Origin: Scatosoma sp900555925 | GTDB taxonomy: Bacteria > Bacillota > Clostridia > Christensenellales > Borkfalkiaceae | Assembly: GCA_959603585.1 (NCBI GenBank) | Contig: CAUGYD010000011.1 | Location: forward strand, 1 to 57,486 | DNA length: 57,486 nucleotides | Reading direction: 5' to 3' | Shown here: positions 1 to 9,705 of the stretch, in pieces | How positions within the stretch are numbered: the first letter of the stretch is position 1 | How the letters are laid out: the number at the start of each line of letters is the position of its first letter | Notes under the pieces: model-generated | Database searches by the model: none | What the model saw: the letters and a program-made list of their open reading frames with translations, nothing else | What the model was told of the DNA's origin: nothing | Made by a program: the position numbers and the translations under genes

Positions 1-1
1 T

Positions 2-865
2 GAGATGATGAAGCGGGAAATGCCGCGTTTTCTCAAAGACGCGGGCTTTAAGCCGGACAATATCACATGGTTTGCGGCTCTGCATACGAACAAAAAGCAC
101 CGGCATATCCACATCAGCTTTTTTGAAAATGCGCCTACACGGATACGCCAACGCTCGAAGGAACTGCAATTTTCGCACGGAAAAATCAACCAAGAGTGCA
201 TACGGCGGTTTAAGGTACACGTTGAGCAGAACCTGACGGACATATCCGCAGAGTTGCGGATCGCCCGCAAAGAGGCAACCAACCTGTCCAAAGAGGTACT
301 GTTTTCAAAGGACAGCCTTATTCGCTACAACAACGCCTTTCAGGAACAGATACTCGACCTTGTAGACAAACTGCCGCCGAGCGGCCGCATCTCCTACGAC
401 AGCGAGAATATGCGCCCGTTAAAGCCGCTCATCGACAAAATCGTGGATACGGCAATCAAGTCAAACCGCAAGTGGTATAAGGCTTTTGTGAACTTCTGCG
501 CCGAGGCGAAAAGGCACGACGACAGAACACAGGAAATTCTTATACGCCAGCAGATACCCGAAGTGTTTTGGCCGCAATACATGAAATCTGACACTTATTT
601 GGACGATATGTACCGTCGTTTGGGCAACCAAATATTGAACTACGTCCGTATTTACCGCCGCCGCGAACGCCCCGCGAAAGGACGGCTCGCCCGCAAGCGG
701 ATCCGCCGCAAGACCGCCATGAGTGTGCTTGCCAAAGGTATGGAAATGCAGGCGGCCCTGCAAGTGGATTCCATGTACTTCTTTGAGGAATACCTGCGCA
801 AACTCGAAGAAGCGCGCGCGGACGCTGCGAACCAAGAGGAAATGGAGAAAGATGAAATGGAATAA
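2..865 (+). CDS. Conjugative relaxase (MobL/MOBP-like), C-terminal part
   Basis: The frame is open to the left edge (codon 2-4 is Glu), so this is the C-terminal part of a longer protein and the ATG at 5 is probably internal. Near the start lies an HTNKKHRHIHISFFE segment, matching the metal-binding histidine motif of MOBP/MobL relaxases. These enzymes nick one strand at oriT and stay covalently bound to it during conjugation. The rest is charged and helical, ending in a Lys/Arg-rich stretch and an acidic tail. The 3' end overlaps the VirD4 gene by 14 bases, so the two are translationally coupled. The catalytic tyrosine would lie upstream, out of view. The relaxase call rests on the His motif and the neighbour. 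Confidence 0.75.
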   Translation, partial: EMMKREMPRFLKDAGFKPDNITWFAALHTNKKHRHIHISFFENAPTRIRQRSKELQFSHGKINQECIRRFKVHVEQNLTDISAELRIARKEATNLSKEVLFSKDSLIRYNNAFQEQILDLVDKLPPSGRISYDSENMRPLKPLIDKIVDTAIKSNRKWYKAFVNFCAEAKRHDDRTQEILIRQQIPEVFWPQYMKSDTYLDDMYRRLGNQILNYVRIYRRRERPAKGRLARKRIRRKTAMSVLAKGMEMQAALQVDSMYFFEEYLRKLEEARADAANQEEMEKDEME

Positions 866-3083
866 ACTGTTTGCCAAACTGAAAAAGCCGCTCATTATAG
901 CGGGTTGCACCCTCGCGGTGGCGTTTGTGGCGGGCTTTTTTCTCAATTGTCTGTTTACTTATAACTTCAAATTCCGCGTCGATATAAACCTGCTCGTGGA
1001 CGGAAAGACCTATCTCTACGCCTTTTTGCTCTCGGTGATCGCCCTGACCGTAGTGCTCGCCTATTATTACAAGCACTATTGGCTGAAAAACAGCAAGAAG
1101 ATCATACAGGGCGACGAGCGCGACAACGACGTTGCGGCGAACCTCGAACAAGCGCATTTTCAGACGGACGAGGAAGTGGAGAAAAACTACGCCAAAGTCA
1201 GCTATGCGGAACTGCCGAAAACCAACCTCGTCGGCATCCCTATCCGCGCCGTCGAACGGAAAGGCAGATACGAGATACACTTTGCGAAGAACGCGCACAC
1301 CATGATAATCGGCACGACGGGCAGCGGCAAGACGACCACGTTCATCAACCCCACCGTGCAGATACTCTCGCAGAGCGCGGCGAAGCCGTCCATGCTTATC
1401 TCCGATCCGAAGGGCGAATTGTACGCCCTGCACGCAAAATCGCTTGCGGACAAAGGCTACACGGTCAAAGTGCTCGATCTGCGCAACCCGTACAACTCGG
1501 TGCGGTGGAACCCGCTCGAACGCCCGTTCCTGAATTATCAGCGTATGCTGCACATTGACGAGGAAGTAACGGCGGACGAGGAACGCGGCGGGTGGGTATT
1601 TGAAGGCGAACTATACAACGATCCCGAAGAACTGCAATCGGCCCTGCAAGTCAAAAAGCAATGGCTTTTCGACCAAGTTTACGAGGACTTGCACGATATG
1701 ATAACCGTGCTTTGCCCGATTACGAACAAGAACGAGCCGATTTGGGAGAGCGGCGCGAAGAACTTTATACTCGCCATAGCGATAGCTATGTTAGAGGATA
1801 GCGCGAACCCCGCGCTCGGCATGACAAAGGAGAAGTACAACTTCTACAACCTTATGAAAATCGCCACGAACACGGAGGACGACTGCGCGGAACTCATGCG
1901 GTACTTTCAGAACCGCGGCCCGCTCTCGAAGGCATTGTCGCTTTCCAAACAGGTACTCGATTCCGCGGACAAGACGCGCGGCAGCTACCTTTCCACCATG
2001 TTCGACAAGCTCAATATCTTTGCCGACCTCTCGCTATGCTCGCTCACGTCCGCGAACGAGATAACCTTTTCGGATATGGCGGAAAAGCCTATCGCGTTAT
2101 TTTTGCAGATACCGGACGAGAAAGAAACGCGGCACACGCTCGCGGCAATGGTATTGCTGCAAGCGTATAAGGAGCTCGTCGCCAAAGCGAACACCTACCC
2201 CGATCTGTCGCTGCCCCGCTCCGTGTACTTTCTCATGGACGAATTCGGCAATCTCCCGCCCATACACAAAATGGAGCAAATGGTAACGGTCGGACGCTCG
2301 CGCAACCTTTGGCTCTGCCTTGTGATACAGTCTTACGCGCAGCTTGCCAAAGTGTACGACGAAAAAGTGGCGGACATTATCAAGAGCAACTGCAACATTC
2401 AGATGTTCATCGGCACGAGCGACTACAAGACGGTAGAGGAATTTTCCAAGCGTTGCGGGAACTTCTCGGTCATAACCCGAAACGTCGGCTACAACACGGT
2501 CAAAGCGGACGATATAAATTCCAACGCGAGCATTAAGGAACGCCCGCTGATATATCCGTCCGAACTCTCGCAGCTCAACCGCCCCGGCGATATGGGACAC
2601 GCGATTGTAACGGTGTTCGGGTATCAGCCGATCCGCTCGGACTTTACCCCCTCTTATGCGGCAACGGCCTATACTCTCGAAAAGACGGTGCAGCGTTTGG
2701 GCGTGGGCAGATACTTTGACGAAGAAAAGATTTTCTACGACATGAAAAAGCGAAACGAAACGGTCGCTCCGCGCCGCCGCCCGGCGGGAGGGAAACGCGC
2801 AACGGAAATCAATATGCAGCGGCAAATCTCCGTAGCGACCGAGATGTTGAAAGGGGAGGCCGAGCGGCTTATTACGAATGAAATTTTATCGGAAGAAAAG
2901 CAGATTGAATTGTTACAGGCAATCGACCGGCACTGTTTCCGGCAAGCGCAAACTATTGTCGAAGAAGCGGCTCGCTACGCGGCCGCACAGAACTTTGAAC
3001 ACCTCATATCGGATTTGGATACACTTTCAAAAAAACTCTTTGAGGTTTCAAGGATCGTAGGGGATGAACAAATCAAAAACTAA
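852..3083 (+). CDS. VirD4/TraG-type type IV secretion coupling protein
   Basis: This 743-residue ATPase should recruit the relaxase-DNA complex to the secretion channel at the inner face of the membrane. Two hydrophobic N-terminal helices (about residues 12-35 and 48-70) precede the ATPase domain. The Walker A motif GTTGSGKTT lies near residue 155 and the Walker B segment YFLMDEFGNLP near residue 460, both typical of the TraG/VirD4 family (T4SS-DNA_transf). The ATG at 852 (MKWNKLF) is preferred over the upstream in-frame ATG at 723. It follows GGAGAAAG and overlaps the relaxase stop, whereas the 723 extension is only the relaxase gene read in another frame. The length is normal for the family. 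Confidence 0.93.
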   Translation: MKWNKLFAKLKKPLIIAGCTLAVAFVAGFFLNCLFTYNFKFRVDINLLVDGKTYLYAFLLSVIALTVVLAYYYKHYWLKNSKKIIQGDERDNDVAANLEQAHFQTDEEVEKNYAKVSYAELPKTNLVGIPIRAVERKGRYEIHFAKNAHTMIIGTTGSGKTTTFINPTVQILSQSAAKPSMLISDPKGELYALHAKSLADKGYTVKVLDLRNPYNSVRWNPLERPFLNYQRMLHIDEEVTADEERGGWVFEGELYNDPEELQSALQVKKQWLFDQVYEDLHDMITVLCPITNKNEPIWESGAKNFILAIAIAMLEDSANPALGMTKEKYNFYNLMKIATNTEDDCAELMRYFQNRGPLSKALSLSKQVLDSADKTRGSYLSTMFDKLNIFADLSLCSLTSANEITFSDMAEKPIALFLQIPDEKETRHTLAAMVLLQAYKELVAKANTYPDLSLPRSVYFLMDEFGNLPPIHKMEQMVTVGRSRNLWLCLVIQSYAQLAKVYDEKVADIIKSNCNIQMFIGTSDYKTVEEFSKRCGNFSVITRNVGYNTVKADDINSNASIKERPLIYPSELSQLNRPGDMGHAIVTVFGYQPIRSDFTPSYAATAYTLEKTVQRLGVGRYFDEEKIFYDMKKRNETVAPRRRPAGGKRATEINMQRQISVATEMLKGEAERLITNEILSEEKQIELLQAIDRHCFRQAQTIVEEAARYAAAQNFEHLISDLDTLSKKLFEVSRIVGDEQIKN

Positions 3084-3099
3084 AAAAACGGAGGTAAAC

Positions 3100-6000
3100 G
3101 TGAAAGCAACTTTTTATAAACGGATAACGCTGTTTTTGTGCCTTGTCCTGCTGCTCGCACTCGCGGCGGTCGGCGCGATTTTCGGCGCGGGCAGCACGCA
3201 GGCATCGGCGGCAACCTACACGACACCGAAATATAAGACCTACGGCACGACGACGGAGGGTACCACGACGACGAGCGGCAGCCCCGGCAACTTTACGATT
3301 TATATGCACGGTTCCAGCACGAGCGGCACGGGTACGATGTATAACGACAGGCTCATCGATTGGAGCTATGTGTATATCAAAATCGAAGTGAGCGCCATGT
3401 CCGCGCACGAATCGTTCAAGTTAACAAAGGACGGATATACCTATTCCAGCAAAACCCTGTCGGGCAACTCGAACATGACGCTCTATTCGGGCAGTCTTTC
3501 TTCGGGCGAATACGAGCTGACTTATATCGGCAATTATAAGAAAAATTTATTTACAAGCCGCCGAACTTTTACATACAAGTACAGGTTTGAAGTGGATAAG
3601 ACCAACCCGTCTTATACGCTGAAAGCGGGCGGCAGCACCATATCCAGCGGCAGTTACACGAACAAGCAAATCGTCTATACCGCGTCGGATACGAACTTTG
3701 ACGCTATCCGCTACAAAAAGCCGACTTCGAGCAGCTATTTCACGACTTATTCCACAAGTTATACGGTCGCCGCAACGAGCGCGAACAACGGAAAATGGTA
3801 TTTTTACGCCCGCGACGATATGGACAATACCAGCACGACCGTCAGCGTATATCTTGATACCGTGAAGCCTGTCGGAAAAGTAACATCAAACGGCACGACG
3901 GTTTCAAACGGCGGCTATACGAATAAGCCGTTCTATTACACCGCGACGGATACGGGCGGCGTATCGAAATACGAGGTTAAAAAGGCAGGTTCTTCTACTT
4001 GGACGACCTACACATCCGGCACGAGCCTTTCGGGAACGAACGGCTGGTACTATTTTCGGGCGACCGACAAGGCGGGTAACGTGTCGGATGAGTATAAAAT
4101 CTGTTACGATACGGGAACGCCTACCGTAGCCCTGTATTCGGGAACGACGAACGTATCAAGCGGATACTATTCGGCGGCCGATTACGTCAAATTCACGGCG
4201 AGCGACAGCGTTTCGGGTATCTCGTCCGCCTACGTCAAGATGCCGGGGAATTCCTACTATTCGACCTACACGAGCGGCAGCCAGCTCACGGCCGAAGGAA
4301 CGTACACGTTCTATGCAAAGGACAGAAGCGGCAACACCTCGGCATACTACACCATTACGCTCGACAAGACGAAACCTACGGGAACTTTGTATGCGGGAAC
4401 GAACACGGTCAAGAGCGGAACATACACGAACGCAAGCTATATCAAGTTTGTGCCGGCTGACAGCGTTTCGGGCGTTTCCGCGACCTATGTAAAAAAGCCC
4501 GGCTCGTCAAGCTATGTATCCTACACGAGCGGAACGCAGCTTACGGCGGTCGGAACGTATTCATTCTATACGCGGGATAAGAGCGGCAATCAATCGGAAA
4601 CCTACACGATCACCATTGACCGCAGCATCCCCGCCGCCCAGCTCTATGCGGACGATACGCCCGTTTCAAACGGCAGCTATACGAACGCGGGGCATATCAA
4701 GTTTGAATGTTCGGACACGAATTTGAAATCTTGCTACGTCAAACTGCCTGATTCCGAAACATTCGTCGCGTACACGTCGGGAACGGAATACTACAAGCCC
4801 GGCAAGTATGTGTTCTATGCGGAAGATTCCGCGGGGCTTTCCACGGGCGAATACACGATCGTCATTGACCGCACGAACAAACCGCTGACGTTCAACAACG
4901 TTACGGACGGTACGACGAACGGCGACGTTACGATTACATGGACGGACGGCGATGCGGACGTGTTCGCACCCGTCGAAAGCGTAACGGTCAACGGCGTACC
5001 TTATGCGAAGGGCGCAATCATTCACACCATTGACACGGGCGCATATCACATCGTATGCACCGACGCCGCGGGCAACGTTTGGACGGGCGATTTTACGGCA
5101 ACGACCGTGAACGTACCCACGCAGACCTTGCAGCAGGAATATTGGGAAGCGACGGATAAGGACGGGAACGCCTATTCGTTTGAGAACTACGACAATGCGT
5201 TTGCCTTTGCCTGCGAGCGCGAAAAAGGCTATGTCCGCACGGGCGAATGGAAAAACGCGGCTTGGGATACGGGCATCCCTATGGACGAAAAGGACGCCGC
5301 CAACGCGGTCAACGGGACATATTTTATTTACAAGAAGTCCGGCGATCCCAACACCGAAGTGGCATACTTTACCGAGGCAAGACTGAACGAGGTCATTGCG
5401 GAATACGCGGCCGTCGGCATTGAAAGTTACTTCTATTGGGAAAAGGACATCTCGCCTGTCGGGGAAGGACAGAATTTGTACCGCTACTCTGATACGAAAA
5501 CCATTCTCGCAAACTCGATCACATTCGATGAGGGCGTGATTTACACGGTGGACGGCGAACTTGTGAGCGGACTCGTATATGAAACCGAGGGCGTTCATGA
5601 ACTGATTGTGTCCGACGCTTACGGCAACGAATGTGTTTACACACTCATTGTCGTGCGCGACGTTCCTACGCTCGAATACGCACTCGGAGAGGGTGGCAAA
5701 AACACCGTTACTTTCGACCGCGAATACCGCCTGAAAGACGTCGTAACCGTTTCCATTTACGACGAATTCGACGAAATGGCGATGTTCTACATCTACGACG
5801 ACGAGGGCAATTTGCTTTCCGTTCTCAAACGCGACGAAACCTACCTCTTGGATAAGAGCGGCAAGTACATCGTGCAGGCTGTGAACCACGCGGGCAAATC
5901 GCAGGAATTTATTCTGTATCTCTCGCTGGACGATCCGAAAATCGAAGGCGCGGAGAACGCGGAGGACAAGACCTTTGAAATCGACGTTACGGACAGCGCG

Positions 6001-7416
6001 GACAAGTACGCGGGCTTGCAGACTCTCGTAATCGAAAAATCGACGGACAGCGGCAAGACGTGGATCGTCCTGACGACGGACGACTACGGCAAGGCTATCT
6101 CGGTAGGCAATCTTTCCTACCGTTTCCGCACGAGCGGCATTTACCGCGTAACTCTGACCGACGAATTCCGCACGGGCATCGATGCGGTAATCGCGCAGTT
6201 TACCTACGAACAGCCCGCACCGGACGGCGTGCTTGCGGGCGTGGAAAACGGCGGTTATACGAACACCGACGTTACGTTCACTTGGACGGACGAGGCTATC
6301 GTAACCGTCAAGAAGGACGGCGAAACTGTCGAATATGTTTCGGGGCAGAAACTGACGGAAAACGGCGCGTATGAGATTACCTTTGAAAACTACGACGGCT
6401 TTTCCTCGACCTATTCTTTCGTCATCGACAAGACCGCGCCCGAACTCGGTTTGGAGGGCGTACAGAACGGCTCCGCCACGAACGGCGATGTTACCGTTTC
6501 CGTTCCCGAAAGCGGCCTGACCGTTCAGCTCTATAAGGACGGCGAACTTGTCGGGAACTATGAAAGCGGTACACCTCTTACCGAGGAAGGCAGCTACCGC
6601 ATTACCGCTACCGACGCCGCGGGCAACATAACGGAAGTGTCCTTTTCAATCGACAAATCGGTGGACTTTGCGGCTGACATTTACGACAACGCAATCGTCA
6701 ATTCCATGACCTTTGCGGCGGGCGAAAATCTGACCGTGAGCGTTACGAAAGACGGCGAGGCGGTTGCCTATAAATTCGGAGATACCCTGACGGCAGCGGG
6801 CAATTATACCGCCACCCTGACGGACGAACTCGGCAACAGCAAGACGTTCAGCTTTACCATTGCCGAACCGCTCGTGCAGAAATTTTTCCATAATTTTGAC
6901 AATGTTTCGGGCTTGGATAAAGTGAGCGTGAACGGCGAGGAAACGCGCCTGAACTACGGCGACCTTACGCTTGATAAGAGCGGCGTCTATGAGATCGCCG
7001 TAACCGTGAACGGAAAGGACTATATCTTTACCGTAACGGTGGACGCGACGGCTCCCGCCGCCACCCTGACGGGCGTGGAGAACGGCGGCTCGACCAAAGG
7101 CGGCGTTACTCTTTCCGACCTTACCGAGAAAGCGGCGGTAGAGGTTTACAAAGACGGCGAGAAAATCGAATACGCGCTCGGCAGCGAACTGACCGAAGTC
7201 GGGCAGTACCGCATCGTGCTGACGGACGAACTCGGCAATTCGGCCGAATACACCTTTGAAATTTTGTATTCCGTCAATGGCGGCGCGGTCGCGCTGATCG
7301 TCATTGCCGTACTCGTCGTGGTCGGCGTTATCGTTACGGTCGTGATTATGCGAAAGAAAGGAAAATTCGGCAAGAACAAATCGGAGAAAAATTCAGAAGA
7401 AAATAAGGCTGAATAA
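3100..7416 (+). CDS. Large Ig-repeat surface protein with C-terminal membrane anchor
   Basis: About 1438 residues. A signal peptide (hydrophobic core LFLCLVLLLALAAVGAIFG, cleavage after ASA) is followed by at least five tandem repeats of about 85 residues. Each repeat has an SGxYTN opening, a TSGTxL motif, an AxDxxGN turn and a TIxxDxTxP linker. More divergent Ig-like repeats follow, then a C-terminal transmembrane helix and a short Lys-rich tail. The GTG at 3100 has GGAGG five bases upstream and gives a normal signal peptide; the ATG at 3064, inside virD4, has no comparable site. There is no LPxTG motif, so it is held by the membrane helix. Sitting between virD4 and the pilin-like gene, it is probably a mating-pair adhesin or an envelope-spanning part of the transfer apparatus. 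The function is inferred from context only. Confidence 0.85.
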   Translation: MKATFYKRITLFLCLVLLLALAAVGAIFGAGSTQASAATYTTPKYKTYGTTTEGTTTTSGSPGNFTIYMHGSSTSGTGTMYNDRLIDWSYVYIKIEVSAMSAHESFKLTKDGYTYSSKTLSGNSNMTLYSGSLSSGEYELTYIGNYKKNLFTSRRTFTYKYRFEVDKTNPSYTLKAGGSTISSGSYTNKQIVYTASDTNFDAIRYKKPTSSSYFTTYSTSYTVAATSANNGKWYFYARDDMDNTSTTVSVYLDTVKPVGKVTSNGTTVSNGGYTNKPFYYTATDTGGVSKYEVKKAGSSTWTTYTSGTSLSGTNGWYYFRATDKAGNVSDEYKICYDTGTPTVALYSGTTNVSSGYYSAADYVKFTASDSVSGISSAYVKMPGNSYYSTYTSGSQLTAEGTYTFYAKDRSGNTSAYYTITLDKTKPTGTLYAGTNTVKSGTYTNASYIKFVPADSVSGVSATYVKKPGSSSYVSYTSGTQLTAVGTYSFYTRDKSGNQSETYTITIDRSIPAAQLYADDTPVSNGSYTNAGHIKFECSDTNLKSCYVKLPDSETFVAYTSGTEYYKPGKYVFYAEDSAGLSTGEYTIVIDRTNKPLTFNNVTDGTTNGDVTITWTDGDADVFAPVESVTVNGVPYAKGAIIHTIDTGAYHIVCTDAAGNVWTGDFTATTVNVPTQTLQQEYWEATDKDGNAYSFENYDNAFAFACEREKGYVRTGEWKNAAWDTGIPMDEKDAANAVNGTYFIYKKSGDPNTEVAYFTEARLNEVIAEYAAVGIESYFYWEKDISPVGEGQNLYRYSDTKTILANSITFDEGVIYTVDGELVSGLVYETEGVHELIVSDAYGNECVYTLIVVRDVPTLEYALGEGGKNTVTFDREYRLKDVVTVSIYDEFDEMAMFYIYDDEGNLLSVLKRDETYLLDKSGKYIVQAVNHAGKSQEFILYLSLDDPKIEGAENAEDKTFEIDVTDSADKYAGLQTLVIEKSTDSGKTWIVLTTDDYGKAISVGNLSYRFRTSGIYRVTLTDEFRTGIDAVIAQFTYEQPAPDGVLAGVENGGYTNTDVTFTWTDEAIVTVKKDGETVEYVSGQKLTENGAYEITFENYDGFSSTYSFVIDKTAPELGLEGVQNGSATNGDVTVSVPESGLTVQLYKDGELVGNYESGTPLTEEGSYRITATDAAGNITEVSFSIDKSVDFAADIYDNAIVNSMTFAAGENLTVSVTKDGEAVAYKFGDTLTAAGNYTATLTDELGNSKTFSFTIAEPLVQKFFHNFDNVSGLDKVSVNGEETRLNYGDLTLDKSGVYEIAVTVNGKDYIFTVTVDATAPAATLTGVENGGSTKGGVTLSDLTEKAAVEVYKDGEKIEYALGSELTEVGQYRIVLTDELGNSAEYTFEILYSVNGGAVALIVIAVLVVVGVIVTVVIMRKKGKFGKNKSEKNSEENKAE

Positions 7417-7662
7417 GCCGATTGAAAGAGTAGGGCAGAGTGGGAGAGGGGTGGGGAAAATTTGAATCAAGATAGGGGAGAATCGGCCTATTTTGGGGAA
7501 CAGGATAAGGGATGAGACTCAAAGTGAGTCACATCCCACATTCTAGCAGAAACGGGATACCCGTTTTGCCCCCTTGACGGCGCAGAAATGCGCCTGAACT
7601 TAATTGTCAAAGGCATTGAAAAATGCCCGAAACCGGCTTGTTTTTGAGCCGAAAACAAAACT
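7405..7662 (+). promoter_or_regulatory. Chain of hairpins in the intergenic leader of the secretion operon
   Basis: The 264 bases between the Ig-repeat gene and the pilin-like gene hold no gene but many inverted repeats. GCCGATT (7417-7423) can pair with AATCGGC (7481-7487). GGGATG-A-GACTC (7509-7520) pairs with GAGTC-A-CATCCC (7526-7537). AACGGG/CCCGTT lies at 7551-7565. GGCGCA-GAAA-TGCGCC (7579-7594) is itself enclosed by TTGAC (7574-7578) and GTCAA (7606-7610). GGCATT-GAAA-AATGCC lies at 7612-7627. CGGCT/AGCCG lies at 7634-7651. Two loops are GAAA tetraloops. The ribosome site AAAAGGAGG follows. This looks like a folded RNA leader or processing region; no known RNA family is recognised. 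Confidence 0.6.
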
Positions 7663-7680
7663 TAAAAGGAGGTACAAAGA

Positions 7681-7971
7681 ATGTTATCAATGCTTTTGGC
7701 GGTCGATTTTGCCCCTATTATCGCGCCTGTTTTGGAAGTGCTGAACGCGCTCTTATGGCCCTGCATTGCCATTGTCGGGGCAGTCGGCACGATTTACTGC
7801 ATATTCCTCGGCATTAAAATCGCCAAATCGGACGAACAGAACAGCCGCGAAAAAGCAAAGAAAGACCTGATCGGCGCAATCGTCGGGTTCCTCATAATCT
7901 TTATTCTCATGGTGGCTTTGAAGATAGCAATGCCTATTCTCGAAGAATGGGTAAAGTCGCAGATAACATAA
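7681..7971 (+). CDS. Pilin-like conjugal transfer protein (Mbov_0395/VirB2-like)
   Basis: A 96-residue protein with two hydrophobic helices (about residues 15-42 and 66-88) joined by a charged cytoplasmic loop rich in Lys and Glu. This is the VirB2-like layout seen in Gram-positive ICEs, where such proteins are annotated as the Mbov_0395 family. It probably lies in the membrane as a channel or pilus-like subunit. The ribosome site AAAAGGAGG lies 8 bases before the ATG. It is followed at 12 bases by the VirB6-like gene, in the usual 0395-0396-0397 order. Confidence 0.75.
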   Translation: MLSMLLAVDFAPIIAPVLEVLNALLWPCIAIVGAVGTIYCIFLGIKIAKSDEQNSREKAKKDLIGAIVGFLIIFILMVALKIAMPILEEWVKSQIT

Positions 7972-7983
7972 GGGAACGGCGGC

Positions 7984-9705
7984 ATGGGCGAATGGTTTTT
8001 CGATACATTTTTCGGGTGGATATACGATATATTTTACACCCTGCAAAAATCTATCTGCTATCTACTCGACTTCATACGGGATATATTCTGTAAACTTGCG
8101 GGCATTGAAACGGTAAAAATCGACGGCAGCGAAGAAGAAATTTTATCGCACTTCATACTCTCGCCGGCGATACGCAACGCCTTTTTAGGCGTGCTTTTGG
8201 TGGGCGTGATTTTGCTCTTTGTGTTCGTTATCATAGCGATTATAAAGAGCGAAGCCGCCGATCCGCAGCACAAGAAAACCAAAGGACAGATCCTCGTCAA
8301 GTCCCTGCAAAGTTTTATAATCTTTCTTCTGATCCCGTTCCTGCTCATTGCGGGTATCATGCTTGCGAACGTCGTCGTGGGCGCAATACACGCAAGCATG
8401 ACCGGTTCCATGTTGGACGGGAACACGGCGTCCACGATAGGCGGGCAGATATTAGTTACCAGCGGCTACGACGCCTATATCGGCCCTGCGGGAAGCCGCG
8501 CGGAGATTGAGCGGATGTTTATAACGGGGCAGCTCGACTACAACTCGCTCTCCGTCGTCAAACGGTATTACGACCTTTCCGAAATGAACTTTTTTGTCGG
8601 TATCGCGGGCGGTTTGGTCATACTCGTCATGTTCGTCATGTCGGCGGTCATGTTCGTGCAGAGGATATTCGATATTATCCTTTTATATATCGTATCCCCG
8701 GCGTCGGTATCGACGATCCCTCTCGACGACGGCGGCAGGTTCCGTATATGGCGGGAAATGCTTGTGTCAAAGGTTCTCTCCGCCTACGGCATTATCCTGT
8801 CAATGAATATCTTTTTCCTCGTCGTGCCGCAAATCTCGCAAATTGAATTTTTCGGAAATGCCTTTCAGGACGGAATCATACACCTATTGTTCGTGATCGG
8901 TGGGGCGTTCTCGATAACGAAGGCAAACATGATCATTGCCCAGCTCACGGGAACAAATGCCGGTATGCAGGAAATGCAGCAGATGATGAGCAACGTTCAT
9001 TCAGGCATACACATGGTTCGCACGGCGGGACATATTGCCGGCGGTGCAGCGGGAATGATTATCGGCGGCACCGACTTCCTTTCCAGCCGCAGACACAACG
9101 CGAGCATGGGCGAAAGCCTTTCCGCAGCCATTCACTCGACGCGCAATCAACGCTACGAGGACGACGGAACGGACGACGATCCCGACGGCGGATCGGGCGG
9201 AGGCCCTGACGGTGGCGGCACGGGCGGCGCACCCGAAAACGGTACCGACGTACAGGACGCCGCGAAGAAGAACGACAGCGGGCAGAACACCCCGCCTGCC
9301 GACACCGAGCAGAGCGTTGCTGGCAATGCGGCAGCCGCTGCGGAGAATAAGACGGACGACATTGTTGCGGAGGCTGCGAGCACGGACGTCAAAGATACGC
9401 AGACCGAAGGCGACGAAGCCGCCGCTGCGAACGGTCAAAGTGAACAGACGGACAATGTGGAGCAAGCCGCCGAAAAATCGCGCGTTACGTTCGGCTCGGT
9501 CGCAAAGGGTGCGACGAGGCTCGCCACCCTGCCCGCGGGTATGCTCAAAGACATGATACAGGGCGGCGTTATCACGGCGGGCAAGAACTTCATTCCCCGC
9601 GTTAAGAATATCGTGCAGGGCAAATCGGTCGTCAATCACGCCGTTGTCCGGCGGCCCATTGAAAAAGCAAAATCAACGGACAAAAAGGAGAACAAGAAAG
9701 AATGA
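7984..9705 (+). CDS. Polytopic T4SS membrane protein (Mbov_0396/TrbL-VirB6-like)
   Basis: 573 residues. The N-terminal 350 residues contain about six hydrophobic segments, including one near LGVLLVGVILLFVFVIIAII and others at 95-125, 205-235, 245-270 and 285-310. They form the membrane core expected of VirB6/TrbL channel proteins. The region after residue 380 is a low-complexity, Gly/Asp/Ala-rich cytoplasmic tail with a basic end. The stop overlaps the VirB4 start by four bases (ATGA), so expression is coupled. Family assignment comes from topology and gene order. Confidence 0.8.
   Translation: MGEWFFDTFFGWIYDIFYTLQKSICYLLDFIRDIFCKLAGIETVKIDGSEEEILSHFILSPAIRNAFLGVLLVGVILLFVFVIIAIIKSEAADPQHKKTKGQILVKSLQSFIIFLLIPFLLIAGIMLANVVVGAIHASMTGSMLDGNTASTIGGQILVTSGYDAYIGPAGSRAEIERMFITGQLDYNSLSVVKRYYDLSEMNFFVGIAGGLVILVMFVMSAVMFVQRIFDIILLYIVSPASVSTIPLDDGGRFRIWREMLVSKVLSAYGIILSMNIFFLVVPQISQIEFFGNAFQDGIIHLLFVIGGAFSITKANMIIAQLTGTNAGMQEMQQMMSNVHSGIHMVRTAGHIAGGAAGMIIGGTDFLSSRRHNASMGESLSAAIHSTRNQRYEDDGTDDDPDGGSGGGPDGGGTGGAPENGTDVQDAAKKNDSGQNTPPADTEQSVAGNAAAAAENKTDDIVAEAASTDVKDTQTEGDEAAAANGQSEQTDNVEQAAEKSRVTFGSVAKGATRLATLPAGMLKDMIQGGVITAGKNFIPRVKNIVQGKSVVNHAVVRRPIEKAKSTDKKENKKE

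Noticed and set aside
723..851. 43-codon upstream extension of the VirD4 gene
   Set aside because: It is the relaxase coding sequence in another frame, has no ribosome site, and the MKWNKLF start at 852 gives a normal VirD4 N-terminus.
540..1553. 337-codon minus-strand open frame
   Set aside because: It spans the relaxase/VirD4 junction on the opposite strand, with an Arg/His-rich shadow composition and no ribosome site.
3600..4870. Regularly spaced DNA repeats that could suggest a CRISPR array
   Set aside because: The period is about 260 bases, the sequence stays in one reading frame and the repeats are Ig-like domains. No CRISPR array or cas gene is seen anywhere in the window.
4666..5889. 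407-codon minus-strand open frame
   Set aside because: It is opposite the Ig-repeat gene, has no ribosome site and its sequence is a shadow of the repeats.
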